64,000 bases of DNA from Thelephora terrestris (taxonomy: Eukaryota; Basidiomycota; Agaricomycetes; Thelephorales; Thelephoraceae). The notes under the pieces are model-generated. The model was not told where the DNA came from and ran no database searches. It worked only from the letters and a program-made list of their open reading frames with translations. Shown piece by piece: positions 11,901-23,069 of the stretch. The stretch is taken from the NCBI GenBank assembly GCA_015956445.1, contig WIUZ02000004.1:248001-312000 (forward strand). Direction: 5' to 3'. Both the position numbers and the translations under genes were made by a program. The first letter of the stretch is position 1. Each line of letters begins with the position of its first letter.

Positions 11901-14900
11901 GATTCCTGCCGTATTTCTGCGGGTTTCTTCCGTTTGACAACTGCCATGCGATGAAGAGGACTCATGGAAGGGCTGCCAAAATCCTCCACGTCCATAACAT
12001 CCACCTGTGATTTCTGCTTTGGCGCGCCAGGCTTGAAGAAGTCGGTAACCTTGTGCTGGCGGAACTTGTCGTCCAAAGCGGCGACCCGTCGATGTAGCCA
12101 ATCTGGATGTCGAACACGAGGGACAGGGTTTGGCACCCTCTGCATAGCCGCAGGAATAGTGATGAGTTTCTGGATAACGGAGCCAAGACGTTCGATGTAA
12201 TAGTTCCAGTCGAGAATGTGGCGAAGGTCGAAGTTGCATAAGCTGTTATCCTTGAGCCATTTACGAAGGTATGCCCTCTTCACGCTTTCTTCGGCGGAAA
12301 AGATTGCGATAGGTATGGCGCGTTCCGTGACGGGGGCTCCCATGGGTCTGGCGGAGATAATGAATTTGCAAGCAAGGCCTTTGTCCTTTACCATCTGATC
12401 TCCCAAGAACTCCGCGAGACGCTTCGCGGTGCTGATAGAGGTTGACTTCTGGCCTCCGTACTCGGCAAGGGTCTTGGACATGCTTCTGTTCTCTGCGATA
12501 AGGTCCACGAGTTCGCTAAGGGGTAGGCTCTCTGCCTTACTGAACAGGACGTCCAGCCAACGATCCGCCACCTCGGCGACGGCAGCGTAACACTCTTCGG
12601 TTGTCGTACCCAAGAGGTATTTCTCGAAAAGTTGAGATTGGAAAATCTTGATGAGCTGCAGTTCTCCGCGTCGTTTCACCTCGAAACCCTTCAGCTCCGC
12701 CAGACTCCCATCGTCGTTGAATACGGCGTAACGCTTCTTCAACAGCTTATCCTCCTCCTTGGAAGAAGGCAAGATCATCGCCCTATAAGGACCGTCCAAC
12801 TCGAAGAAGATCGAGTTTTCACTGTGTACCTTGTATTCGCCGGTATCGGGATCGTAATCGTGGTATTGGTGGTTCGTGAATTTTGCGTGAACGAGGTGGT
12901 TGAGCATAGTGCACGGGTAAGAGAACCCGATGGTCTTCCCGTTCTCTAGTTTGAACTTGAAGTTCTCGGGAAACACCGACGGTAGCATGCACCAAATTCC
13001 ATCGGTATCCAACTCAAGAGGTCGACCGATCTGTTCGACGAGCTGCCTCGCCATCTGGATGATCGTTGCGCCGGTTAAACAGGTGATGCCGGCCATTTCC
13101 ATAGAGTGCCAGCGAGCTCCTTTCCTCATGACGTAACCGTAAAAGGAGTTCAGGATACACTTGTGCGCCAACTGGAGTGAATCGTAGAGCACGATCATCT
13201 TCCTCGCCTCATCGACCTCCGAAAGAGATTTCCCCTCCGCTATGGCAACATCCAGGTTCTTCTTCCACGTCTTGTGCAAGCCCTTGTACTCGTATCGACG
13301 ATCCCGGAACGTGCGCACGGTATCAACATAGAAGGGGTTTTCACGTTGGCAAATGATCGCTTCTCGATTTTCCACCTTGGTATCCTTGATTTTCTTGTAA
13401 ACCTTCCGCGAGTAATCGCCGAGACGCTTGTGAAGAAGGGTCGTCTGTTCGCTTTCCGTGAGGTCGGTGAACTTCCTCTCCGGCCCTCCAGGTTTCTTTG
13501 GAGGAAAGTTTTCGTGGTTTAGCGCGTGTTTGATCATGTTGAACTCGTCCCTCCTAGCAGGAAAGAATTCGCCCCTCCAGGCCCACGTCATCCGTCGATC
13601 GCAAGTCTTCCCTGGTCGGTTGTAGTCGCAGACAGCGCATACACCTTCATCGACAACGGAATCGGGTTGCAGGCGGTTGGACAACATGATGTTCGGGTAC
13701 ATCGCAGCAACGTCAAGATGATAGATGAGAGGAGTATCGGCGCGATTTGGATTTTCGTACATCTCCATGAGTTTGGCAGTTATAGCGGACTTGACCTCGT
13801 CGTAATTCGTGACGCTTTCTAAAGAACATTTAGATTCTTCAGTAATGCAGAAAGTTAGCGCGGAGTCCAGGTCATCGATCAACTATGGCAATGGTTAGAG
13901 CGTAAGGTGACTGGTGTGACTGGTGAGGTTGCTTCAACAGACCTGCTGAACGGCAGAAGGCACAATCTTGAAGTCGGTACGGATATCGCTGCGAAACACG
14001 CCCGCCTCCAGTGCCTCCACATGACCACCGACATAAGTCTCAGAAGCAACGAGATGACCTTCGAACATAGTCCCATGTGATTCCTCGTGCCTGTTCGGCA
14101 TAATCACATTTCCACGAAAAGCTTCAACCTAGGATGATTGAATAAGACGAGTCTCAATGAAGAAACACACGAACCATGAGCAGAGTTTCGCAGAGGGTGC
14201 CACTCCCCTTTCGCAGAACCTCGTCTGGGCAAAGTGGAATGATGTTACAGAGGGAGAAGATGAACGGGTGGACGTATTTCATGTAGAGGTAGTAAGTTGC
14301 AACGGCGTCGGACACGGAATACTGGGCGAGGATTTGAGGTTGGTCCCTCGCGTACCTGGATAAGGGTTTGTGAAATGGGGAGGGAGGAAAACGAATCAGA
14401 CGCACGGAGTCATTAGCTCTGGGTCAAGTTCTAGGGGGTGGTAACCAAGCTTCGCCGTTGTGACGGCCTTCAAGCCTTGACTACCCTGTGGAAGGTACGA
14501 GTCTCGTTTGACCCAGCGGAAACAATCCATATGGACACAGCCTCTGCACTTGTACTCATCCTCTGAGTCCTTCTGGAATCCGATTTCCAGATACATATCG
14601 ATGCCATGAAACTTAGCTCTCGCATTAAGGAAGGGAAAATCGAAGAAGTCTCCGTTGAACGTAGCCATGATGGTCGGTTTAACCTCTTGGAAGTGGGAGA
14701 AGAACCGACGAATCAATGCCTCTTCATCAGCGGCGTTGAGGATGGTGAACGGTCCCTCGTATCCTTCCCTTGGGGTGTATTCGAAGTCATCGATATCTTC
14801 GCCGACAATGTCGCGATTCGTGATAAGGTAACCCTGTCCGTCGATCATGTAGGAAATCATCATGATCTGGTCAACCTCCTGGTCCGGGAATTTGAGAGGG

Positions 14901-15949
14901 GCTTTCGACGTCTCAATATCAAACGCCATAACGACAGGATCGGCACGCTTGACACGTTCAGGGATAAGTTTGATGGTAGGGTGTCCTGCTTCGAGCGAGA
15001 CCGTGTACCAGAGGCCCACTCGGAACTCGTTGTCGATCGCGACTCGCAGGTAGTAGGGGACGTCGTATTCCCGAATGTCTATGATGGCGTCCCTTGGGTC
15101 CCTATCACGAACACCAGCGGACCCCTGGGTTTCTGCGTCCGGGTCGTCACCAAATTCTCCGTCAATTTCGATCCGGGTACTAGCATCGGCTGTGGCGTTT
15201 ACAACCTCGGCGTAGGCGTCCACAGCATCGCGCTTCGCGCTGTTCGCAATGGCTAGAGGTGCAATATCACGACGAACGGTCAGGAGATCTGAGACGTTCC
15301 TGAAGCACAGCTGAAGATAGATTCGTTGATGTCCCATAAGGTGGTTTGGCAGCTGTAGGTCTTCTTTGCGACGACGAACGATGCGGGAAATGATGCCTTC
15401 GTACTTCTTCGTTAACCACTCTTCCACGATGGTCTCTGTACCGTTCTAATTGAACCGCGTAAGAGGAGAACCATTGCAACCGCCGATACTCACCTTGGCA
15501 GCAATGTAGAAGTACGGCTCATACAGGTACGTGACCTTGAACATACCACCGTCATCCTCGATGAAGTAGTAATCAACGCCAGCCTTTCCTGAAGGCCACT
15601 CTGGATCCTTAACCAGAGTCTATCGAGTGGCCCATGATTAGCATTTCCAGCTTGGTCCACCTTACGAAATTGCTCGCACAGGATGCATGTTGATTAACCA
15701 GCCCTCTCTTCGTGGACCCTCCTGAATCCTCGGAAATCCAACCCTCTCGTCCACCTCATCGCTTAAGCGGACCTGTTCGAAGCGTTCCGCAAGTTGGTTT
15801 CCCTCTTCGTCGCGCGTTGGAGCGGTAGCGGGCGCGTTTGATCCGCCTCGTCCTCTGCCACGTCCTCGATAACCCCTACCTCTCGAACGAAACGATCCCC
15901 CGCCACGAAAACCGCGACTCCTTGATGAGTTGAACCCGCCACGCGCCAT
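8966..15949 (-). CDS. POL2: DNA polymerase epsilon catalytic subunit
   Basis: Pol2 is the leading-strand replicative polymerase. Six exons (15680-15949, 15494-15619, 14406-15433, 14175-14355, 13943-14128, 8966-13882) keep frame and give about 2235 residues, close to yeast Pol2 (2222). The exonuclease motif [14 protein letters not shown], polymerase motif A ([11 protein letters not shown]), the cysteine cluster [13 protein letters not shown] and motif C ([12 protein letters not shown]) are intact. QHKVTDFF after the polymerase domain fits the PCNA-binding PIP-box consensus and lies where yeast Pol2 has QTSLTKFF. The C-terminal half is the inactive second polymerase, ending with two zinc modules (CRHCDG...CGRCGG and CSKCKQ...CHC). 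The N-terminus has an Arg/Gly-rich tract. The last exon, 4.9 kb, is strikingly intron-free. RPL24 is divergent. Confidence 0.96.
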
Positions 15950-16314
15950 ATCGCGGAGAAGTCGCCTAAGACTTGTTTTGTTGGGCTGCCACGAAGCAGC
16001 TGGTTAATGAAACGGAATCGGTTGCGTCGCGTCCAGCCACGATCGCGATATGACTTGTTTAGGGTAGGCCTTCGGGATTCCCAGATCATCAACCCTCGGC
16101 AGGGCTGATACAACCAACAACCCCGCCACCCAAATTTCCTCAAGGTGAGTACGAAACTCCCCAAAACCTTCCCCCAATCGCACTGTCGCCGCCTCTACGA
16201 TTTAAACGGCGGGTCTATTGGGCGGGCTGCCGGTATCATGACGATGGATCGCTTGAAACAACTTTGGATGGGATTGTGCTGACTAAATTAATCTTGGTTG
16301 CTCTCTGGTGATAG
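15950..16314. promoter_or_regulatory. Shared divergent promoter region POL2 / RPL24
   Basis: These 365 bp separate the POL2 start (-) from the RPL24 start (+). They must drive a cell-cycle gene on one side and a ribosomal protein gene on the other, unless an insulator intervenes. I did not identify a specific binding site with confidence. Confidence 0.5.
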
Positions 16315-16923
16315 ATGGTACGTCCCTACTTGTTCCTGCATGGAAAATCTCCCAAAAGTTCACACCGAGCTTAGAAAGTTGAAATCGATAACTTTTCCCA
16401 ATTCCGTATCTACCCCAGCAAAGGGAGGCTTTTCGTTCGAGGAGACAGCAAGGTCTGCACGCGCCCTAGCCTCCAGCCTTACAATACCTAGTTGAACAAC
16501 TATCCCAGGTCTTCCGTTTCTCCACCTCCAAGAATGAATCACTATTCCTGCAACGCAAGAACCCTCGTAAGATCTCATGGACCGTCCCCTACCGCCGCCT
16601 TCACAGGAAGGGTATCACCGAAGAGATTGCGAAGAAGCGGTCTCGAAAGACGGTGAAGCACCAGCGTGGCATCGTCGGTGCCGATATGGCTTCTATCCTG
16701 GCGAAGAGGAACCAGACATCACAAGCCCGGGTTGCTCAGCGAACTGCCGCCATCCAAAAAGCCAAGAGTGAGAAGAAGGAAAAGGAGTCAAAGAAGACCA
16801 AGGTACTGTTCCGCTCTTCGCTTCGTCTCACAGCTCGTATCAACTCTATCTGCAAAGGCCCCGCGAGCCCCTACGACGGCACCCAAAGTCTCGAAGCAAG
16901 CGAAGGGCGGAAAGGGCCGTTAA
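16315..16923 (+). CDS. RPL24: 60S ribosomal protein L24 (eL24)
   Basis: eL24 is a component of the large ribosomal subunit. The first coding exon contributes only the ATG (16315-16317), followed directly by a GTACGT donor. The next exon starts KVEIDNFSQFRIYPSKGR, the conserved eL24 N-terminus. After a second intron come VFRFSTSKNESLFLQRKNPR and ISWTVPYRRLHRKGITEE, then a basic helix and, after a third intron, a Lys/Ala/Pro-rich tail ending GGKGR. Total length is typical of the family. The start-codon exon followed immediately by an intron is a known habit of fungal ribosomal protein genes and supports the placement of the start. Confidence 0.93.
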
Positions 16924-17236
16924 CTGGTGGTTTTGGCATGCTCGATTCTTCTTACACTTTGTCGATATGTATCTCCCCATGCACCATGCAAAACGCATTC
17001 ACCTGTACAGGAGAAGCTTGTTCGCAGCAATCTTTTCGGCGATCTGATAAGTATTAGCGAGGCATAGCCTCAACAAGATATGATAGACTATACAATGTCG
17101 TATGCAAGGGAATAACGCAAACAGAGGTATCCAACTAAAGCCCAAAGTCCGCGATGAACGGTAAAACTTCTAAGTACAACGAAAGGATGGATCACAGACC
17201 GCAACCTGGATGCGAAGGTAGATAGAGTGAACCAAA
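16924..17236. other. Convergent 3' intergenic region
   Basis: These 313 bp lie between the stop codons of RPL24 and the F-box-like gene and are presumably both 3' UTRs. I see nothing else in them. Confidence 0.5.
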
Positions 17237-18188
17237 TCAAACTTCCCAGAAGATGTGGGATCCACCTGAAGGACTGGGGGGAGTTCCAGTAAGGACAGGG
17301 GATGTCGGGGAAGACGAAGACTGGGACCTGTTCCTCATAACTGGCGTGCCAGCTTTGATTAAATCCATCAACCTGTCGTGATTCTTTGCCTCCATCAAGA
17401 AAAGGTGGCTGCCAACGAGCTCCTTATCGGGGGAGAGGCTGATACATCTCAGGTTTGGGTTTTGCGAAACATTGAGGAGTGTGTCGTTCCAGACGGCAGG
17501 GAGCTGAGCGCGAACGGTCTTCAGGTTCGGCGCTGCCGATAGAGCGGAAACGAACGATGAAGTTGTGGCGTCTGAGGCGAACCTGAACTTGATGTTCACG
17601 CATTCCTGAATTCCACGGTGTTAATTCTGTCGTGCGGGTATCGATGGAAAGGAGAAAACTCACGAGCGAAGTCCAGGACGTTATCGCGTTAGAAAGTTGG
17701 TTCATTAGGAGCTTTGGTTTTTCCTGGGTTAGGTAGGCGTCCTTTCTAACGACGAGGGACTTGATCTTCTTCATCCCCATCAAAGACTGCCCGAACCTTT
17801 CCCTCACATCACCCTCCCAAGGCGAATTGTCGAGGGTCATATCGAACTCCTCGAGGTTAACGCAAAGGCGCACGAACTCGTCGAGGCCATCATATGAACC
17901 TCCCGAGATCGCGACCGTCTTGACGAATGCTGCAAGCTCCGGATTGGGCCGGAAAACATTGTCGAGGATGGTGGCAAGTTGATGAGCGGATCGGATGACC
18001 ACTGTACTGTACAGGAGGGGTGTTGCGATCCGGAGGAAAGTCTTGTTGACCAAGAGGATGGATGAGGCTCTTCGAGAGACCTGACGGGTGTGCCAAGATG
18101 GGTTCGCGAATGCGTCGGTCTGTGCGTCTACGCACAGGGCCAGGATGCGCTCGAGGACTTCTTCGGGGAAGGAAAGGAGGGTAGACAT
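17237..18188 (-). CDS. F-box-like domain protein
   Basis: Two exons (17664-18188 and 17237-17605) encode about 297 residues. The N-terminus MSTLLSFPEEVLERILALCV followed by SILLVNKTFLRIATPLLY is the F-box-like pattern common in Agaricomycete genomes, where such proteins are presumed substrate adaptors of SCF ubiquitin ligases. The rest shows leucine-rich stretches but no named domain, and the C-terminus is Ser/Thr/Pro-rich. Upstream in-frame ATGs would add a proline-rich extension; I chose the ATG just before the F-box. The substrate cannot be deduced. Confidence 0.75.
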
Positions 18189-21100
18189 CGGGAGGGAGTA
18201 CGGAGGCGGAGGGGGAGTGTGGGGAGGCACATGCTCGACGGGGGAAGCACAGATATATACCGTGGCGTCTGGGGTGGGGTCATGATTGAAAGAATGCACC
18301 TGGGTTGTACGCATCGGCCATATTGTTCGCCATGCTGTATACTTCGAGACTAGATTGAAGTTCGTAAGCGGTCCAAGCATCAAAATAAAATGGCGGTAAA
18401 GGATGTTACATTGTTCCCGGAATGGTCACAGGGGCCAAAGAGACTGGTTGGGGCCTGTTCTCGCTTCATCCTCGTCACCGCCGATGACAATCCATCTGGA
18501 TGCGCAATACATATCTCTCACAATGGAAATCTCTTTGTTGCGAACTTGGAAAGCCCCTTGATACCGCCTGACGCTAAGTCGCAGTGGCCTCACCTTCACG
18601 CTCGACAGAAACAGCGAGGACACAGACTGATCATTCAATTCTCCCTTCCCCCCTCCCCAATTGTTCTCTTCCCCGTAGTTTTGCATCCGTTGCGTGCCAA
18701 TCAACTTGTTTTTGTCCTAGGTTATTGTGTCCTTGCGGATGATGTCGGCGTCTAATCACACCGGTGACTTGATTTCAACCTCTTTGAACCGGAGTTATTT
18801 TTTTAGCTCCATACTTTTGAAAATGAAGGCCGGTCGAACGTTATCAGCCCAGCCGGACCACAGCTAAATCGCCTTTGTCCACCGTGCACAACCTAGGCCT
18901 ACACTCCGGCGTGTTGACGTTAAGTGTTCTCACAGTGCACGTCGTCCAACCCAAATAACCTCGGGATACCCGGCTTCGTACCATCAATCATGATTGCATT
19001 CCTCATATTCCCTCCCTCTCGCCGAAGAAACTAGCGTTACAGGCACGTCAATTCAGCAAGGAGACTTCTGGGTCGATATCTTCGCGCGTTCTAGGAATGT
19101 TCTTGGTGATGCGTCGGCTCATTGTGACCGGCCATGTCTTGATCTGGATGCTTCTTGGAACACCAGCCCCCGGTCACCTCTTATCCAGAGCTCGGCTGGG
19201 CCGTGGCTATTTGAGCGCGAAACAAGCTCCTGTATTCTCCGGTACGTGAGTCTGTATTTGGTGTAGAAGCGACACTCATTCGACCAAAGTGGAGTCTGCC
19301 GGCCTTTGAGAGCCATCCCATCTTTCAAAATTATAGTCCACGTTGCGTAGAGTCCGGTGCTATCCATCCTAAAAGCCGCACGAGAAGTTGGTTACAGCAT
19401 CTACCCCTCCGCGCACGTAACCACAATTTGTTACGCGGTCGGCAATCGCGTGGAGCTTCAGATACCAGAACAGCCTCTAGCGTTGAGCCTAGCCACCTTA
19501 TCACCCGATGAGTCGTCGGAGTTGACAGTGTTTCTCGTACTTACGGGGTGTATTTTCATGACGAGCCCTTCATAGCCGATCCCGTAAGCACGGTGTTTCC
19601 ATGCGGTTCTAGACACGTTGCGAGCCTTGGAGGATATTCCGCAAGTGCGTTCCGCTGGCAAGCACGAGCCCTGAGCTCGACTCTTACCTCCGATGCCTCT
19701 ACCGGTCCGCTGCGCCGCTCTGTGCTTGCGGTGCGGCTCGTGACAGGTCTCGCCTCGTCAGCGGTGGCCCTGGGGTCCACTCTCGAGGTGCCGGGGTGAT
19801 CCCAATCCTCAGCAAAATCCTATACATATGGTCGACACGTGCACGCCAGGGATCCAACTCCGTGATCCTACCGATGAATACCTCGTGAGTAGCAGGATCA
19901 TAGCACCGGTGCAACGGTTGTCTTCTGTTGGGACATAATCCGGCCGAATGTTGGCGATTCAATGCCTGAGGATAAAGAAACTTCGTCGATCCGATGCCCG
20001 TGTTCTGGCTTATGTGCTTACCTCCCATGGTGACCGCTAAGTGTTTCCCTGGTGAATTGACTGACCATCACTTATGTGGATTCGACCTTCCGCTCCAGCG
20101 CCCTGAGGGCCTGACGTTTGAACAGGTTCGAACCCTGCGCGGCTTCTCAGCCTCAGCCTTTTTTCCCCACGACAGACGGCGGGCGGAATCCAAGAAGGCC
20201 AGCAGACCCGGGGTGGTGATTCACGAGGGTCTCACAAGTTGTTCGGAGATTTGCTCTTTTCTTGAGCTTGGCTTGCTATCCCCCATCCCTCAGCGATGCA
20301 AAGCACACAGCGCCGTAGAAGCTCAACTCCAAACCCGAGGAAATCGCAGATACAAAACCCTGCCCAGCCATGGGGTGTACGACCTCCATCCTCTTCAAAT
20401 TAGAGATAGAAAATGGGATGCCGGGGCGCCAAAACACCGCCAAAACATTGGTTCGACGACCCCTCAGCCGTGAATGGAGATGCAAGAGCATCACATTTGA
20501 CTCTGCCTACCGGGGTTATCACTTGCCCATGTCCCCTTCAAGCCCATGGCCTCCATCAGACAAAGTCACGCTACCCCTGTCGATTGAGAAGGACACTCTC
20601 AGGAAGTTCCTTCTTTGAGTGGAGGCCTAGTGGGCCCGAAGCGGGTGATTAATTGCCTGAGGGGGCACCAGAACGTCAACACCGGAGGGCTCGGTTCTAG
20701 TCGCAAATGTGTGTCACGCCTTGCAATCTCACGGCTCTGGCTGACCTATACGCCTTCTTTCAATCTGGTTCAAGTGGAGCCGCGTGGCCTGTAACGCCGT
20801 GAGGCGATTATGGGGTGAGTTATCTGCCTTGGACCGTACGCGCTGTTCTCATACGTTCCATCAAGGCTAAATTGCAGAACAGCAATTCAATGTGGGGATT
20901 CATAGGGCAAGCATTGTTCGATATAGGGGGAGATCAACCAGCCCCCCCACAGGAGACCACGGACCGCCGTCCTCAACGGCCTGCTTTTTTTCGCCGCACG
21001 GGTTAGGGTCCCAGGTTACCTTCACCTCTTGGAGGACCCAACCACCTGGGAGTGCGGACACTTCCCCTGCATTCTCCGTCACGTGGGCCCGACCTCACAA

Positions 21101-21568
21101 ATTCCGTTTCCGTGACGTTCCTGCGGTGGACTCCCGCTCCGAGAGGAGGGAGCAGCAGTACTAGTGTCGGTGTATCCGAACCTCAAGTACTCTCATCTCA
21201 ACGACTCATCCGCAGAGTCTGGATTGCCCTGGTCACGGAGAGGATGCATTAATCGCCAACATTACTTCGTTTAATTCATTTATTGCGATCTTCAATACTT
21301 AGGGGATCTTCGCCCGGCGCGAGCCCTGATGTGGACCGGATGGGAAACCGGCTCCGAGAAGGGTGATGAACATCGTCACTTGAGCCTGCAAGCTCAACGC
21401 CTTTGAACCGTCCACTCCTACGATGGCTGTTTCATGTCACACGCCGAAGACATTAAAACATCATGACGCGTGTTCCAATGGGAGAGTCGTAAATTAAACA
21501 GCGCGTAGATAAAACAAACAAGGTGAAAGGGAACATGAGAACAGGGGATTGGGAAATACAAAGATCGT
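18189..21568. other. 3.4 kb region without a recognisable gene
   Basis: Short ORFs occur on both strands (the longest are a + frame at 18390-18755 and one at 19994-20473) but none resembles a known family and no convincing chain of exons could be built. Weak hydrophobic stretches around 19025-19230 and 19640-19790 (+) could be exons of a diverged membrane protein or decayed coding sequence. No terminal repeats, reverse transcriptase or transposase motifs were seen. Treated as intergenic with possible gene remnants. Confidence 0.4.
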
Positions 21569-22290
21569 CTATTTCGTGGTCTTCACAACGGAGACAACGA
21601 TGATGACAATGATGACAACTATAACGACACCGATGATAATGCGCATCTGGAGTTAAGGAGGGTTTAGAAAACGAAGGAAACGAAGTATGCCAGACACACC
21701 TTCATGTCTTTCCACCTAGTGCGGGGAGACACAGGGAAGGATGTGAGGAGAAACAAACAAGCGGTTTAAACCTCATGCTTACCACATATTCTAGAAGTGC
21801 AAATCAGGATCAAGTAAAGTAGGAGAGCCTCGAGCAAAGAAGTCATACCTTGCGTACACGGTCTGCGCCTCTGCGAAATCCTTGAGCAGAGATGGCCAGG
21901 TTATCTATCGCAGTGCGTAAATAAATCGAACCCTCACGAAGGCCGGCCGACCCGACCACGAAGGCGGGCGCACTGTCATAGCAAAAAGGAGCAAAAACAT
22001 ACCGGTCTTGTCTTGCAATTGGTCCAGCCTTTCACCTCGTTCAGCCACTTTTGTGATGTTGTCGCGCATGATTCCAACGGTGTCATCGATTTGAGCCTGG
22101 ATTGCTGCGGTCTTGGGGTTTCCGCCAGCGGACTGGTTGGTCGAAGAGCCACCACGGGGAAGATAAGGATCATAAGGTTCAGACCTGTTATCATGCAGGG
22201 CATGTCCGTGGCGAGGGGTCGGATTGATGAGGGGGGCAAAGTATGAAGTTAGAAGCAATTGCACTGTGGCCAGGCGAGGAGGACATACAT
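21569..22290 (-). CDS. SNC1: Synaptobrevin/VAMP R-SNARE of exocytic vesicles
   Basis: Snc-type R-SNAREs sit on secretory vesicles and pair with plasma-membrane Q-SNAREs during exocytosis. Six exons fit in frame to give 113 residues: 22289-22290 (AT only), 22003-22184, 21849-21904, 21783-21790 (8 nt), 21700-21715 (16 nt) and 21569-21646. The SNARE motif runs [35 protein letters not shown] (including the zero-layer Arg), then [18 protein letters not shown], followed by NMWWKDMK and a single Ile/Val-rich membrane anchor ending VVKTTK. The very small exons are required to rebuild the conserved NMWWKDMKMRI junction. The start codon is split, AT in exon 1 and G at the acceptor of exon 2, giving [13 protein letters not shown]. 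Confidence 0.92.
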
Positions 22291-23069
22291 AGTGACAAGG
22301 GTCGTTCAGAGGCCGGGTCTGTTCCCGACGAGTGGGCGGTGATTAGTACGAAGATTTACAAAAGGGAGAAGCCAGGACGCCTAACCGTGACTTCGAGGGA
22401 GGTGGGGATGGAGATGGTTTCACGCAAAGGAAGGCCTGGTGACGCAGACGCTTCCTGACCAAACACAGACAAACTGCGTGATTTCCGCAGATATGCCTCG
22501 GACATGCCCCTCATCCGTCCCACTGGCCGTCCTCTGCTGTGCTTTCTGTCAGACCACGGTCATATTTCTGCTCTGGCTGTGAAATTTGATTCTTTGCTTT
22601 CAATGTCTAACGCCCTGGCGGACACGGTTCCTTCCGTACCACAGGCTAGCGCATCTACTTTCTGATCTGCGCTCGCATTCCCGGCGCTGTGGTATTCTAT
22701 TGCTGCCGCGAGTTCTGAGGAGTGGCCCCGGGCGAGTACAATATCACTTTTAGCCTAAGCTCTGATGCGAGGGAAGAGTACTGCTGTTCTTCAAACTGTC
22801 TTCCGCTTTCTCCCACTCAGGAATCCGCATCCGTGGGGCCGGTGGTTTGAATCGGTTTCCCTTTCTAAACCCCACAGCCGCCTTTCGAGGATCAGAACGG
22901 TGGAATGTATTGCATGATGGTCTGTGAATGGGCATCATGGGAGCGAAGTATACTTGCCCTTCTTCCACGGTCCGCGCTCGCTCCTCCCGCCTCCTACCAA
23001 AATCACGCAACTTTCTCTCGTTCCAACTCTTTCTCGCACAACCCTGTCCAAGGAGTCGCTATCGCCCCA
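22291..23069. other. Divergent intergenic region SNC / DUF6533 gene
   Basis: These 779 bp hold two promoters. I see no recognisable coding sequence or repeats. Confidence 0.5.

Noticed and set aside
18390-18755. Frame of 121 codons
   Set aside because: No recognisable domain and low-complexity proline content; overlaps a region with no other gene evidence.
20125-20135. GGTTCGAACCC, a perfect tRNA B-box-like word
   Set aside because: The bases after it would need a matching acceptor strand about 75 bp upstream, and none is there; no A box at the right distance. Not a tRNA gene.
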